A stretch of 64,000 bases of DNA from Paraburkholderia acidisoli (GCF_009789675.1 NZ_CP046914.1:1116001-1180000), one strand, 5' to 3'. Positions 43,836 to 52,768 are shown, numbered from the stretch's first letter. Notes: a model not told the origin generated them from the sequence alone. Translations and numbers: made by a program.

Positions 43836-44318
43836 TCAAACTTGCATCGACGGCACGTCTTTCATGCAGCGCAGCGCGAACATCGAACGGCTGTGCCGGA
43901 TGCCCGCGATGCGATACAGCTTCTCGCGCAGGAAGCGCTCGTAACCGGCCGTGCCGTCCACGGCCACCTTGATCCAGTAATCGTATTCGCCGGAGACGAG
44001 ATACGCCTCCAGCACTTCGGGCAACGCGGCGAGCGCGGCGCCGAAGCGCGCGAGCGCGTCGTCTTCGTGGCGGTCGAGCGTGACTTCGAGAATCACGATG
44101 TCGGCGTAACCGAGCTTTTGCTGGTTCACGAGCGCCACGTAACCGTCGATATAGCCGTCGGTTTCGAGCTGGCGCGTGCGGTTCCAGCATGCCGTGGTCG
44201 ACATGCCCACCTGTTCGGCGAGTTCGGCGTTCGAGAGACGGGCATTTTTTTGCAGCGCACCGAGGATCTTGCGGTCCTGATTGTCGAGCGTGCGGGCGGG
44301 GCGTTCGCGGCTGGCCAT
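43836..44318 (-). CDS. Lrp/AsnC-family transcriptional regulator
   Basis: A 160-residue regulator. HTH about residues 10-60 (LDNQDRKILGALQKNARLSN, EQVGMSTTACWNRTRQLE) and RAM ligand domain about 75-150 (ILEVTLDRHEDDALARF, GEYDYWIKVAVDG). It senses an amino acid, probably controlling the divergent RhtB-type exporter at 44636. The ATG at 44318 (MASRERPARTL) is the family start. Confidence 0.9.
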   Translation of the reverse strand: MASRERPARTLDNQDRKILGALQKNARLSNAELAEQVGMSTTACWNRTRQLETDGYIDGYVALVNQQKLGYADIVILEVTLDRHEDDALARFGAALAALPEVLEAYLVSGEYDYWIKVAVDGTAGYERFLREKLYRIAGIRHSRSMFALRCMKDVPSMQV

Positions 44319-44635
44319 CGTCGAAAAGAATCCTGTTAAGCGATAGCGCATTTTAGCGGAAGAACGTTCTGAATTTTCGCGCTGAGCGCCTGAAAACAGG
44401 AAGCAAATCCAGCGTTGCGCCCGGTATATTTTCCGACATGCCTTCCATGCCCGGCACGACCCGCCCGGCCACCTAACCGGCGCGGGGCGCGCCGCCGCAG
44501 CCACGAGCCGCGGTGGACCGTCAGGCCGACTTCCGCCAATCGTGGCGGCCGCCGGGCACGGAGGCAACTCTTCGATCCATTTCAACGGCCACCCGTCAGA
44601 CCGTCGATTCTTCCGCTCGCCTCCAGAACAACAAG
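44319..44635. promoter_or_regulatory. Divergent spacer between Lrp regulator and RhtB exporter
   Basis: About 317 bp. AT-rich next to the Lrp start (44330-44440), where the promoters and Lrp sites are expected. I see no RNA gene; the GC-rich right half shows only short shadow frames. Confidence 0.5.
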
Positions 44636-45280
44636 ATGTCGCTCCAGCTGTATTGCTCGTTTCTCGTCGCCGCGCTCGTGCTCGTCTATACGCCGGGGCC
44701 CGTCAATGTCCTCACCATGAGCCAGGCGTTGCACGCGGGCTGGCGGCGCGCACTGCCATGTGTGTGGGGCGGCACGCTCGCCGTGCTGCTGCAACTCGTG
44801 CTCACGGCGCTGTGCCTCAATTCGCTCCTGCTTATTAGTGAGCACTCACTTGTGCTGCTGCGCTGGCTGGGCGCGGCGTATCTCGTGTGGCTCGGCTGCA
44901 AGCAGTGGCGCAGCCGCTCCCTGGCGGGCGCGGATGTCCCGCTCGAAAACGCGACTCACAGCGGCAACGACGACACGAACCGTCGCGCGTTGTTCTGGCG
45001 CGGTTTCGCGACTTCGGGGCTCAATCCCAAGACACTGCTGTTCTTCCCCTCGTTCTTTCCGCAGTTCATGAGCGCCGATGCCGCGTGGAGCGCCAATCGC
45101 CAATACTTGCTGCTGGCGGCGACCTTCGCGTTGCTGTTCGCGGGCGGCGTGGCGTCCATGGCGCTCTGCTCGCACCGGCTGCGTCACGTGTTGCAGCGGC
45201 CGAGCCGCCTGCGGGCGGTCAACCGGCTGATGGGCGGCCTGCTCGTCGGCATGGGCGCGATGATGGCGGGATTGCGCTAA
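44636..45280 (+). CDS. LysE/RhtB-family amino-acid exporter
   Basis: A 214-residue six-helix exporter. The family motif YTPGPVNVLTMSQALHAGWR is at about residues 19-38, and GLNPKTLLFFPSFFPQF is the central conserved segment. Substrates are hydrophobic or basic amino acids. The ATG at 44636 begins directly before the first helix. Paired with a divergent Lrp-type gene, the usual control arrangement for such exporters. Confidence 0.88.
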   Translation: MSLQLYCSFLVAALVLVYTPGPVNVLTMSQALHAGWRRALPCVWGGTLAVLLQLVLTALCLNSLLLISEHSLVLLRWLGAAYLVWLGCKQWRSRSLAGADVPLENATHSGNDDTNRRALFWRGFATSGLNPKTLLFFPSFFPQFMSADAAWSANRQYLLLAATFALLFAGGVASMALCSHRLRHVLQRPSRLRAVNRLMGGLLVGMGAMMAGLR

Positions 45281-45317
45281 ACGCCCCTTAAGGGCGGCTA
45301 TGTCGATGGCGCAAAGA

Positions 45318-45355
45318 AAAACGGCGTCGCGCGGATTCCCGTGCGACGCCGTTTT
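45318..45355. terminator. Bidirectional terminator
   Basis: AAAACGGCGTCGC (45318-45330) pairs with GCGACGCCGTTTT (45343-45355), 13 bp perfect, with A and T runs on both sides, between the convergent RhtB and DUF2242 genes. Confidence 0.85.
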
Positions 45356-45388
45356 GCGCTGGAGCGCGATGGCGGGAGTCTGGGCCGT

Positions 45389-46420
45389 TCAAGGCGCGGT
45401 CGCGTTGGCCGGCGACGACGCCGCGGGAGCGGCGGACGCCCCGCCCGTGCCCGGGTGACCGGCATTCGCCGTGGCGCTGCTGCCCGCGACAGGCGCGGAC
45501 GCGACCGTTTGCGCCGCGGCGGCGCTTTGAGTGTTAGTGCTCACACTCGCCGAAGCCGCTGCAGGCGCGGAAGCCGGTGCGGCAGCGGAAGCCGCGGCGG
45601 CCGGTTGCGGCATCATCGCGGGCGGCACGAGCATGGTCGCGGCGGCGCCCGAGGCCGGCTGGGTCGTCACCACCACGGGTGCGGGCGTGCCATGCAGCGC
45701 GGCGGCACCCGTCGCGGCGGCGGCAGCGGCCACGGCGGGCGCGGCCGAGCCGACGGTCGGCGCGGGCGGTTCGGCCACGGCGGCGGCGACCGGCGTAATG
45801 GGCGCAACCGGCGGCGGCAGCGGCACGACCTTGATCGCGCCAGCGCCCGGCACGGGCTCGCTGCGCGCAACCGTGCTCAGATAGCGCCCGACCAGTTCGA
45901 AGAAACGCGTGTAAAACGAGCCAGACTGGATCGTTTCGCTCGAAATCTTGACCATTTCGTCGCTATTCGAGCGGATCGGCAGCGAAACCGACCCCAGAAT
46001 CGAGAGGCCGACGCTCGCCGAGGTGTCGCTCTTCTTGAGCGCGTAACCGTTCTGGATCGCGTTGACGTACACCATGCTCGAATTCGTCGCGTCGCCGGCC
46101 GTACACACCACGTGCACTTCCACGACGATGTGCTGATCCACCGTGGGCTGGAAGTTCTTGTTGGCGTCGACGGTGTCGTTGTGCGTCATCGTCGTCATGT
46201 AACCCTGGCTCAGCAACGCGCGGCGCGAGGCCTCGCAGGCGTCGGCGCTGCCGTACGCGAAGCTGCGCGAAAACTGGTTCGGACCATTGCTCAGCAGCTG
46301 GTCTTCCTGGAACTTGGGCTTGGCCGACGAGCAGGCTGCGAGCGCCACGGCAACGGCGGCGAGGGCGGCAAAACGGAGCGGAGCGGACAAATGAGGGACA
46401 ACCTTTGAAATACGGGACAT
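45389..46420 (-). CDS. DUF2242 lipoprotein
   Basis: A 343-residue lipoprotein with lipobox LAAC at residue about 30. The N-terminal globular part (about 35-190: FSRSFAYGSADACEASRRAL, VVEVHVVCTAGDATNSSMV) matches DUF2242 of Burkholderiales. The remaining 150 residues are Ala/Pro/Val-rich low complexity and probably disordered, spanning the periplasm. The family has no assigned function; the domain has one Cys pair. Confidence 0.82.
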   Translation of the reverse strand: MSRISKVVPHLSAPLRFAALAAVAVALAACSSAKPKFQEDQLLSNGPNQFSRSFAYGSADACEASRRALLSQGYMTTMTHNDTVDANKNFQPTVDQHIVVEVHVVCTAGDATNSSMVYVNAIQNGYALKKSDTSASVGLSILGSVSLPIRSNSDEMVKISSETIQSGSFYTRFFELVGRYLSTVARSEPVPGAGAIKVVPLPPPVAPITPVAAAVAEPPAPTVGSAAPAVAAAAAATGAAALHGTPAPVVVTTQPASGAAATMLVPPAMMPQPAAAASAAAPASAPAAASASVSTNTQSAAAAQTVASAPVAGSSATANAGHPGTGGASAAPAASSPANATAP

Positions 46421-46585
46421 GTTCGGGGCAGGCTAGACGGCAATGCATCGGACGGCATGCATTGTAATTTGATTCCGTGTCGCACAACCGAACGCTCGTT
46501 TTTTCGAGGTATTTCGAAAGCTTTCGGAGGGCGGCGCCGCGCGGGAGCCGCGTTCGTCTAGATTAGCTCAGCCAAAAGCCGCCAC

Positions 46586-46619
46586 AAAAAAACGGGCTTT
46601 CGCGCGCACGCGAAAGCCC
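46586..46619 (-). terminator. Intrinsic terminator without an obvious gene
   Basis: GGGCTTTCGCG (46594-46604) pairs perfectly with CGCGAAAGCCC (46609-46619); the minus-strand product ends in seven U after one G. Strong by eye. The transcript it ends would start inside 46620-46942, so an unannotated small RNA is possible. Confidence 0.8.
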
Positions 46620-46869
46620 TTGTCAATTCGACGCGCCGTCGTGTGGGCGGAGAAACCGGGCCCGCGCCGCGCGGGGAGGCGCGGCGTGCCGGGACGCGTT
46701 GAGAGGTACGGCGGTACAGCGAAACGTGGCGAAACCGGCCGCGCGCGGCGAAACCTGCTCGAGCACGACCGGAGCGGCCTGGCGGATACGCTAAAATTGC
46801 TTGTTTTTCAGATGTTTACATCGCTCCATGCGGTCTCCGATGCCGAATTGAGTATCCGTTTGTGGATTT

Positions 46870-46879
46870 TGGATATCCA
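46870..46879. promoter_or_regulatory. TGGATATCCA palindrome, candidate GntR site
   Basis: A perfect 10-bp palindrome with an extra GTGGAT copy at 46862-46867 pairing with ATCCAC at 46875-46880, about 65 bp upstream of the GntR start. Possible autoregulatory operator. Confidence 0.4.
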
Positions 46880-46942
46880 CTTTGAAGCGGATCGCATCCA
46901 ATTCCGCCGGGCAAAAATATTGACGACAATCTTTTTCGTCGG

Positions 46943-47647
46943 ATGACGCACGCGCGTCCGGCGCTCATCAAGCTCATGACCACAGTGCAGGCCAAGGAAG
47001 GTCAGCGTTCGCTGCCTCAAACGATCCGCGACCAGTTGCGCGACGAGATCCTGCGCGGCGTGCTCGCGCCGGGCGCGCAACTGCGCCAGGAAAGCCTCGC
47101 GGAACGCTTCGGCGCGAGCCGCATTCCGGTGCGCGAGGCGCTGCGGCAACTGGAGGCGGAAGGGCTCGTGAGCTATCAGCTCAATCGCGGCGCCGTGGTC
47201 ATCGCCATGTCCACGGGCGAGATCTGCGAATTGCTCGACATACGCGCGGCGCTGGAAACGTATGCCGCCAGGCTCGCGGTGCCGAACATGGCCGCCGCCG
47301 ACATTAACGCGATGAAGCGCATCCTCGCCGCGTACGACGCCGCCGGTTCGCCCGCCGAGTGGGCCGAGTGCAATCGCCAGTTCCATCTCGCGCTCTGCGC
47401 GCCCGCGAACAACGCGCGGCTGCGCAAGATGATCGAGGCGTACTGCCTGAGCACGACGAACCGTTACCCGCATCTGCGCATGTCGCTCGACACGGAAAAG
47501 ACCGAGGTGCAGGACGACCATTACGCGATCGTCGAGGCCTGCAAGCGTCGCGACGTGAACGAGGTGGTGGCGCTGATCGAGCGGCATATTCTCGATACGA
47601 AGCGCGAAGTGATGGCCGCCGCGCGTCACGCGGGGCGGGAGACGTAA
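46943..47647 (+). CDS. GntR-family regulator, FCD subfamily
   Basis: A 234-residue regulator. GntR winged helix about residues 25-90 (TIRDQLRDEILRGVLAPGAQ, ESLAERFGASRIPVREALRQ) and an all-helical FCD ligand domain about 100-225 with DIRAALETYAARLA, a NRQFHLALC histidine and a late HYAIVEACKRRD/ERHI pair that form the metal/carboxylate pocket. Ligand unknown; controls probably the neighbouring permease and amidase genes. Alternative start 33 bp downstream. Confidence 0.9.
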   Translation: MTHARPALIKLMTTVQAKEGQRSLPQTIRDQLRDEILRGVLAPGAQLRQESLAERFGASRIPVREALRQLEAEGLVSYQLNRGAVVIAMSTGEICELLDIRAALETYAARLAVPNMAAADINAMKRILAAYDAAGSPAEWAECNRQFHLALCAPANNARLRKMIEAYCLSTTNRYPHLRMSLDTEKTEVQDDHYAIVEACKRRDVNEVVALIERHILDTKREVMAAARHAGRET

Positions 47648-47680
47648 TCGAAGCGATCGGCACCCATGAATGCCGATAAA

Positions 47681-47715
47681 AAACGGCGGGCGCCCGAGAG
47701 GAACGCCCGCCGTTT
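47681..47715. terminator. Bidirectional terminator
   Basis: AAACGGCGGGCG (47681-47692) pairs with CGCCCGCCGTTT (47704-47715), 12 bp perfect, between the convergent GntR and APC permease genes; the A run on the left gives the U tract for the minus strand. Confidence 0.8.
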
Positions 47716-47768
47716 CGCTTTCCGGCATCGACGGAAAAATCGTCAGGATGCCGAATGAAGCGCGAAAC

Positions 47769-49124
47769 TCACACCGCCATTTCGGGCGGCGCGCGGCGGA
47801 AGCAACGCGTGATCCAGCCGAGGTAGGCGAGGCCGAGCACGAACCACACCACGCCGAGCACGATGGCCGTCTTTTCGAGGCTGCACAGCAGCCAGATGTC
47901 GGTGATCGCGCCGAGCAGCGGGAACACGAGGCCGCCCATCACGCCGAAGCCGCGGGTGCCCGGCGCGCCGCTGAAGTACTGGCGGATCACGCACAGGTTC
48001 ACGGACGTGAACGCGAGGAACGCGCCGAAGTTGATGAACGAGGTCGAGGTCGCCACGTCGAGCTTGAGCGCGATGAGGCCCACGATGCCGGCGATCACGA
48101 TGTTGATCGCGGGCGTGCGGAAACGCGGATGAATGTAGCCGAAGATCGACTTGGGCAGCACTTCGTCGCGGCCCATTGCGTAGAGCAGACGGCCGACGCT
48201 CGCCTGCGCCGAGATGCCCGAGGCGAACTGCGCGAGGATCAGGCCCGCGAGGAAGATCGTCACGAACACGTCGCCGCCCACTTTGCGCGCGATTTCGAAC
48301 GCGGCCGAATCCGGGTCCTTGAACACGGCGCCGGGATGCGCGAGTTGCAGCGTGTAGGCGGCGATCACGAAGATCGCGCCGCCAATCAGCGCGATCAGCA
48401 CGATGGCGCGCGGAATGGTCTTTTCCGGCTCGATGGTTTCTTCCGTCAACGTGGAGACGGCGTCGAAGCCGAGGTACGAATACGCGGCGATCGCGGCGCC
48501 CGCCATCGTCGCCGAAAGCGGCACGTGCGGCTGGAAAAACGGCTGCGCGGTGAGCAGGCCGCCGGCACCGGCCGCGGCCGAAGCATAGTGGCAGCACAGC
48601 ACGACGAACATCGCGGCAATGCCGAGTTGCACGATCATCAGCACGATGTTGAAGCGCGCGGCGAGTTCGATGCCGAGCACGTTCAGGCCGCTCGTCAGCA
48701 CGATGAACGCGACGATCCACACCCACGACGGAATGCTCGGGAACGCGGCCGTCAGATACGCCGCGCCGATCAGCCAGATCACCATCGGCAGGAAGAAGTA
48801 GTCGAGCAGCGTGGCCCAGCCGATCATGAAACCGAGGTGCGCGCTGAAGCTCTTGCGTGTGTACGTGTACGCCGATCCGGCCACGGGAAAGAGGCGCGCG
48901 AGCTTGCCGTAGCTGAGCGCCGTGAACACGATGGCGATGAGCGCGACGAGGTACGCGAGCGCCGCGGTGTCCTGGCTCGCGCCGGCGAGCACGCCGTAGG
49001 TGCCGTAGACGATCAGCGGCGCCATGTAGGCAAGGCCGAACAGAAGCACGGAGGGCAAGCCGAGCGTGCGCTTGAGATGCGGTTCGTGTGCGCCGCTGGC
49101 GGGCGGCGTCGAGGCGGAAGTCAT
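47769..49124 (-). CDS. APC-family amino-acid/amine permease
   Basis: A 451-residue permease with 12 predicted helices. The APC motif in helix 1 reads LLFGLAYMAPLIVYGTYGVL; AYSYLGFDAVSTLTEETIEP in helix 6 and the loop after it is the consensus amphipathic region. It is closest in character to the PuuP/YeeF-like amine importers, but the substrate is not certain. AGGAGA precedes the ATG at 49124. The following 240 bp separates it from the carbon-nitrogen hydrolase gene. Confidence 0.88.
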   Translation of the reverse strand: MTSASTPPASGAHEPHLKRTLGLPSVLLFGLAYMAPLIVYGTYGVLAGASQDTAALAYLVALIAIVFTALSYGKLARLFPVAGSAYTYTRKSFSAHLGFMIGWATLLDYFFLPMVIWLIGAAYLTAAFPSIPSWVWIVAFIVLTSGLNVLGIELAARFNIVLMIVQLGIAAMFVVLCCHYASAAAGAGGLLTAQPFFQPHVPLSATMAGAAIAAYSYLGFDAVSTLTEETIEPEKTIPRAIVLIALIGGAIFVIAAYTLQLAHPGAVFKDPDSAAFEIARKVGGDVFVTIFLAGLILAQFASGISAQASVGRLLYAMGRDEVLPKSIFGYIHPRFRTPAINIVIAGIVGLIALKLDVATSTSFINFGAFLAFTSVNLCVIRQYFSGAPGTRGFGVMGGLVFPLLGAITDIWLLCSLEKTAIVLGVVWFVLGLAYLGWITRCFRRAPPEMAV

Positions 49125-49365
49125 GGTGCGGGTGTCTCCTGGGTGCGGCGGTTTGAGCGGGCGTGAGCGAGCCGCGCCGTCCATGCGGGCGGCGGGCTGG
49201 ATCGCGGCGAAGGCTGCGGCGTGTGCTGCTTGTAAGGCTCGTGCGGCTCGTGCGGCGGGGCGGGCGTTTGCCGCGGCCGCCGTGGCTTCTACGGCTCGTG
49301 CGGCTTGGGGCGGGTGGCCGGAGGCGGTCGCTGGAGCATGATGGGCGGCGCGTCCGGCGCGTGGA

Positions 49366-50205
49366 TCAGCGCGCTTGCGGCGCGCGCGGGCGCAGGTTGA
49401 GCGAGCGGCGCCCCTGCGCGTCGTTCTCGTCCACGAGATCGAGCGCGACGCGCGCGTCGTGCAGATAGCTGTAGTGCTCGCGGCTTTGCGCGAGCAGCGC
49501 GCGGTCGGCGCTCGCGTGCAGCACGGCGTCTTCCTGTTGCAGTTCGCAGAGCACGTCGCCGAACGGGCTGATGAGCGCCGACTCGCCGGGGAACGTAAGG
49601 TTGTCGTCGCCGTCGCCCACGCGGTTCACGAGTGCCGCGAACATCTGGTTCTCCATCGCGCGGGCCACGATCGCGCGACGGTGCACGGGGCCGAACGGGT
49701 CCATGTTGCCGTTCGTCACGATCAGCATTTCCGCGCCGAGCGACGCCACGGCGCGCCCGGATTCGGGAAATTCGATGTCGTAGCAGATCAGCATGCCGAC
49801 CGTCATGCCCTTGAATTCGCACACTTCGAAGCGGTCGCCGGGCGTGAACACGCCCACGTCGGAGGCCCACAGGTGCGTCTTGCGGTAACGCAGCGCGATC
49901 TCGCCCTGTTCGTCGATCAGCACCGTGGTGTTGTAGAAGCGCTCGCCTTCGCGCTCGGAGAGGCCCACGGCCACGCCCACGCGGTGGGCGCGCGCGGCGT
50001 CGCGCACCGCGCCGAGCGAAGGACCGTCGAGCGTTTGCGCGAGATCGCGCACGTTGTCGCGCGTGGGAAAGCCGGTGAGCGTGGCTTCCGGGAAGACGAC
50101 GAGATCGGTGCCGGCGCGGCGTTGGCCGATCGTGTCCAGCACGCGGGCGAGGTTGGGCGCGACGGCGCCGTCCACGACGGGAATCTGCGCGAGTTCGAGT
50201 TGCAT
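49366..50205 (-). CDS. Carbon-nitrogen hydrolase (nitrilase superfamily)
   Basis: A 279-residue amidase. The triad is Glu40 (VVFPEATLTG), Lys109 (RYRKTHLW) and Cys141 (ICYDIEFPE); a structural Glu follows (GLSEREG). Fits omega-amidase / N-carbamoyl-amide hydrolase members that cleave small amides. The ATG at 50205 starts MQLELAQIPV. Upstream of the APC permease in the same direction, so uptake and hydrolysis of an amide or amine are probably linked. Confidence 0.9.
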   Translation of the reverse strand: MQLELAQIPVVDGAVAPNLARVLDTIGQRRAGTDLVVFPEATLTGFPTRDNVRDLAQTLDGPSLGAVRDAARAHRVGVAVGLSEREGERFYNTTVLIDEQGEIALRYRKTHLWASDVGVFTPGDRFEVCEFKGMTVGMLICYDIEFPESGRAVASLGAEMLIVTNGNMDPFGPVHRRAIVARAMENQMFAALVNRVGDGDDNLTFPGESALISPFGDVLCELQQEDAVLHASADRALLAQSREHYSYLHDARVALDLVDENDAQGRRSLNLRPRAPQAR

Positions 50206-50436
50206 GCGTGTCTCCAGTATGGCCTGCGATGCAGTGTGATTCGTGTGATGCGTGAGGCTCGTGCGCGGCGAATGCGGGTCGATAACGGATCGATCGGCGC
50301 GGATCGCGGCGCCATCTGCCACGATTAAACGCCGCTTCCTGCGAGAAAGCGCCGCGCGGGCTTCAGGAGCGGCTATTATCACCACGTTATTTTTGTCCAG
50401 GAATTACCCAGCAGGGTTACCCTGATCGGAGGACCC

Positions 50437-51309
50437 ATGGAAGGCGACTGGCAAGATCGCGCGTTCCATCATCACATCGCCACGCTGATCGACGCGCTCG
50501 ACGGCCCCGACTTCTGGACTCGCCTCACGCGCGTGATCGAGCGCTTCGTCGCGTTCGACAACTGGGTCGCGCTCGTGTTCGTGCGCGATCGCGCGCCGCT
50601 CGTCTGCGCCGAATCGCCCACGCCCGACGGCGCCGTGGACCTGTTGTTCCGCGCGTACCTCGACGGCATGTATCAGCTCGATCCGTTCTACATCAACGCG
50701 TGCGAGCGGCCGCGCGCGGGCCTCGTCACGCTCGCCGAAGTCGCGCCCGACAACTTTCGTATCACCGACTACTACCAGCGCTATTTCAAGAGCAACATCA
50801 TCGGCGACGAAGTGCAGTTCAACCTGCCGTTCGAGATTGGCCGCACGCTGATTTTTTCGCTGGGCGCGCGGCGCCATTACGCCGAACGCGACATCGCGCA
50901 ATTCGCGCTGTTCGCGCCGTGGGTGGTCGCGCTCATGCGGCAGCGGCTCGCGTACGAAAGCCTCGCGCAGAGCGCCATCGACAGCGCCCTGGCCGGGCGT
51001 GACGCAACGCCGGAACAGGAAGCGTTGAGCGAGGCGGGATTCGCGAGCCGGTTCGAAGCGGTCACGCAGCAGAGCGGGCGCACGCCGCTTACGGCGCGCG
51101 AGATCGAGGTGGTGCGGCTGAGCCTGAGCGGCTTTTCCACGCGCGCGATCGCGGAGCGGCTCGACATTTCGTTCGAGACCGTGCGTGCGCACAAGAAGCA
51201 CATTTACGCGAAGCTCGGCGTGAGTTCGCAGTCGGAATTGTTCGCGCTGTTTTACGAGCCGATGGGCGCCGTCGGGTCTATCGGTTCCATCGGGCACGCG
51301 GGCGGGTAA
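50437..51309 (+). CDS. LuxR-family transcriptional regulator
   Basis: A 290-residue regulator with a GerE-type HTH at about 205-265 (LTAREIEVVRLSLSGFSTRA, LDISFETVRAHKKHIYAKLG). The N-terminal 190 residues are a GAF/PAS-like sensor, not an autoinducer pocket as the conserved Trp/Asp pattern of LuxR is absent. GGAGGA lies before the ATG. Divergent from the carbon-nitrogen hydrolase gene, which it probably controls. Confidence 0.88.
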   Translation: MEGDWQDRAFHHHIATLIDALDGPDFWTRLTRVIERFVAFDNWVALVFVRDRAPLVCAESPTPDGAVDLLFRAYLDGMYQLDPFYINACERPRAGLVTLAEVAPDNFRITDYYQRYFKSNIIGDEVQFNLPFEIGRTLIFSLGARRHYAERDIAQFALFAPWVVALMRQRLAYESLAQSAIDSALAGRDATPEQEALSEAGFASRFEAVTQQSGRTPLTAREIEVVRLSLSGFSTRAIAERLDISFETVRAHKKHIYAKLGVSSQSELFALFYEPMGAVGSIGSIGHAGG

Positions 51310-51334
51310 GGCCCGCGCCGCGCACCACGCGGTG

Positions 51335-51754
51335 TCAGAACTCGACCAGCGCGAAGTCTTCCTTGCCCACGTCGCAGAGCGGGCAGCGCCAGTCGTCGGG
51401 CACGTCGGCCCAGCGCGTGCCGGGCGCGAGGCCGTCGTCGGGCGCGCCGGCTTCTTCGTCGTAGACCCAGCCGCAAATCACGCAGACCCAGCTTTTGAAG
51501 CCGGTGCCGGTGCCGGCGGGCGCTGATGCCGCGATGGTTCCGGCAGGCGCGGCTTCGGTGCCGCGCGGCGGGGTATCCAGCGCGACCACGAGCGGCGGGG
51601 CCGTCGAGTCGCGCGCGGCGAGCTTCGTTTGCAGCGTGTCGAGCAGCGCGGCGGCTTCGTCGGCAGTGAGGTCGATCCAGAACGGATCGCCGGCGCCGTC
51701 GTTCAGGCGGTCGGGGGAGAACTGGATTTCGAGGGCGACGCCTTTCTTGTACAT
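51335..51754 (-). CDS. Rubredoxin with N-terminal extension
   Basis: A 139-residue protein. The rubredoxin domain is residues 88-139: Cys91/Cys94 (CVICGWVYDEEAGAPDDGLA) and Cys124/Cys127 (CPLCDVGKEDF), giving one Fe(SCys)4 centre. Residues 1-50 are an unrecognised domain (LEIQFSPDRLNDGAGDPFWI, EAAALLDTLQTKL), joined by an Ala/Pro/Gly linker. Ordinary rubredoxins are about 55 residues, so the extension may dock it to a partner. It is followed upstream by the 43-residue membrane peptide on the same strand. Confidence 0.88.
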   Translation of the reverse strand: MYKKGVALEIQFSPDRLNDGAGDPFWIDLTADEAAALLDTLQTKLAARDSTAPPLVVALDTPPRGTEAAPAGTIAASAPAGTGTGFKSWVCVICGWVYDEEAGAPDDGLAPGTRWADVPDDWRCPLCDVGKEDFALVEF

Positions 51755-51796
51755 AAGCAAAAAAACGAAATAGCGAGCGTCCCGAACGCGCCCTGC

Positions 51797-51928
51797 TTAC
51801 AGGAAGTAGCGGAACAGCAGCGAGCCGGCCACACCGGCGAGGCCGATGATCGTGAGCATCTGCAGCAGCGTGATGGACTTGCGGGCAGGCGGGTTGGCCG
51901 AAGCGTCGGGACGGGTGGTGGTGTTCAT
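51797..51928 (-). CDS. 43-residue single-span membrane protein
   Basis: A short gene with ATG at 51928 and TAA at 51797-51799. The product has a polar, Pro-rich N-terminus (MNTTTRPDASANPPARK) and one hydrophobic helix (LLQMLTIIGLAGVAGSLLF) with a two-glycine packing face, ending RYFL. Positive residues just before the helix predict the N-terminus in the cytoplasm. It ends 43 bp before the rubredoxin gene on the same strand, so they may be cotranscribed. No strong ribosome site, and no recognised family. Confidence 0.6.
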   Translation of the reverse strand: MNTTTRPDASANPPARKSITLLQMLTIIGLAGVAGSLLFRYFL

Positions 51929-52210
51929 AGGGTTCGTTGCGCGCGCGAAGCGGTTGACGTAATGCGGTTAAGCGATGGAAATCGGCTGCGCCCGGAAAAA
52001 TCTGCCGATGGTTTTGCAGACGGCAAACCGGCGCGGCTCGCGAGTGTCGCACGATTTCGCGCTCGCGGGGGCATTTCGGCACGGGGCTGCGCCCACGCGC
52101 CGCATCGCGACAACGTCCCTATTATCGCAGCGCTCGCGCCCCGGATTGCGCATCAGGCGGAGATGATTTATTTCGGTGCAGTTGAGAAACCGGTGGGTAT
52201 TCGAATACCG

Positions 52211-52768
52211 TCAGGTACTCAGAAGGCGCCGCTCGATCAACGAGAAGATCCAGCACACGGGCACCGCGCACGCCATGCCGATAGCGACTTCGGCCACGCG
52301 AAACAGCGCCACGTCCCACACCGGCCCCTGCGCGGGCACGAGCATCACGATGGTCGTCGTGATCGCGCCGAGCCGCGCCGCCGTGCTCAGGCGCAAACAC
52401 CAGCAACCGATGATGACGACGCTCACCGCCACCAGATACGCCGCGAGGTTTTCCGGCCCGAGCGTGGCGGCCGCGAAGCCCACCACGCCGCCCGCCACCG
52501 CGCCGATGATCTGGTCGCGCGATTGCGCCACGGTATCGGCGTAATCGTGCTGGGTGACGGCAATTGCCGTGATCGCTGCCCAGAACGCCTGCTGCGTGTG
52601 CATGGCGTGACCGATGGCGTAGGCGAGGCCCGCGCCGCACACCGCGCGCAGCGCCATCAACGTGCCTTGCGCCGCGCGGCTCTTGAGCGGCAGACGCTTG
52701 AGCGCGCCGAGCGCCGCTTGCTGGAGCGAGGTGAGATACGTGTATAGATTGTCTTGCGGGTCGGACAT
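52211..52768 (-). CDS. FUSC-family membrane protein
   Basis: A 185-residue integral membrane protein with five or six helices. The segment QAFWAAITAIAVTQHDYADT followed by SRDQIIGAVAGGVVGFAAA is the FUSC/aromatic-acid-exporter signature. Full AaeB-type proteins carry two such modules and a cytoplasmic domain, so this is a half-size form. The ATG at 52768 begins MSDPQDNLY. Substrate unknown. Confidence 0.82.
   Translation of the reverse strand: MSDPQDNLYTYLTSLQQAALGALKRLPLKSRAAQGTLMALRAVCGAGLAYAIGHAMHTQQAFWAAITAIAVTQHDYADTVAQSRDQIIGAVAGGVVGFAAATLGPENLAAYLVAVSVVIIGCWCLRLSTAARLGAITTTIVMLVPAQGPVWDVALFRVAEVAIGMACAVPVCWIFSLIERRLLST

Larger units (their letters stand above)
46421..46942. other. Intergenic region with orphan minus-strand terminator
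   Basis: About 520 bp. It holds a strong terminator facing the minus strand (46586-46619) but no minus-strand gene upstream of it that I can accept, a GC-rich middle with several short complementary blocks, and an AT-rich promoter-like stretch at 46790-46940 in front of the GntR gene. Confidence 0.6.

Noticed and set aside
46559..46575. tRNA-like stretch TTAGCTCAGCC
   Set aside because: Resembles a D-arm, but no acceptor, anticodon or T arm can be folded around it.
46620..46946. A 108-residue plus-strand gene before the GntR regulator
   Set aside because: Arg/Gly-rich start, no ribosome site, runs into the regulator's start and resembles no family.
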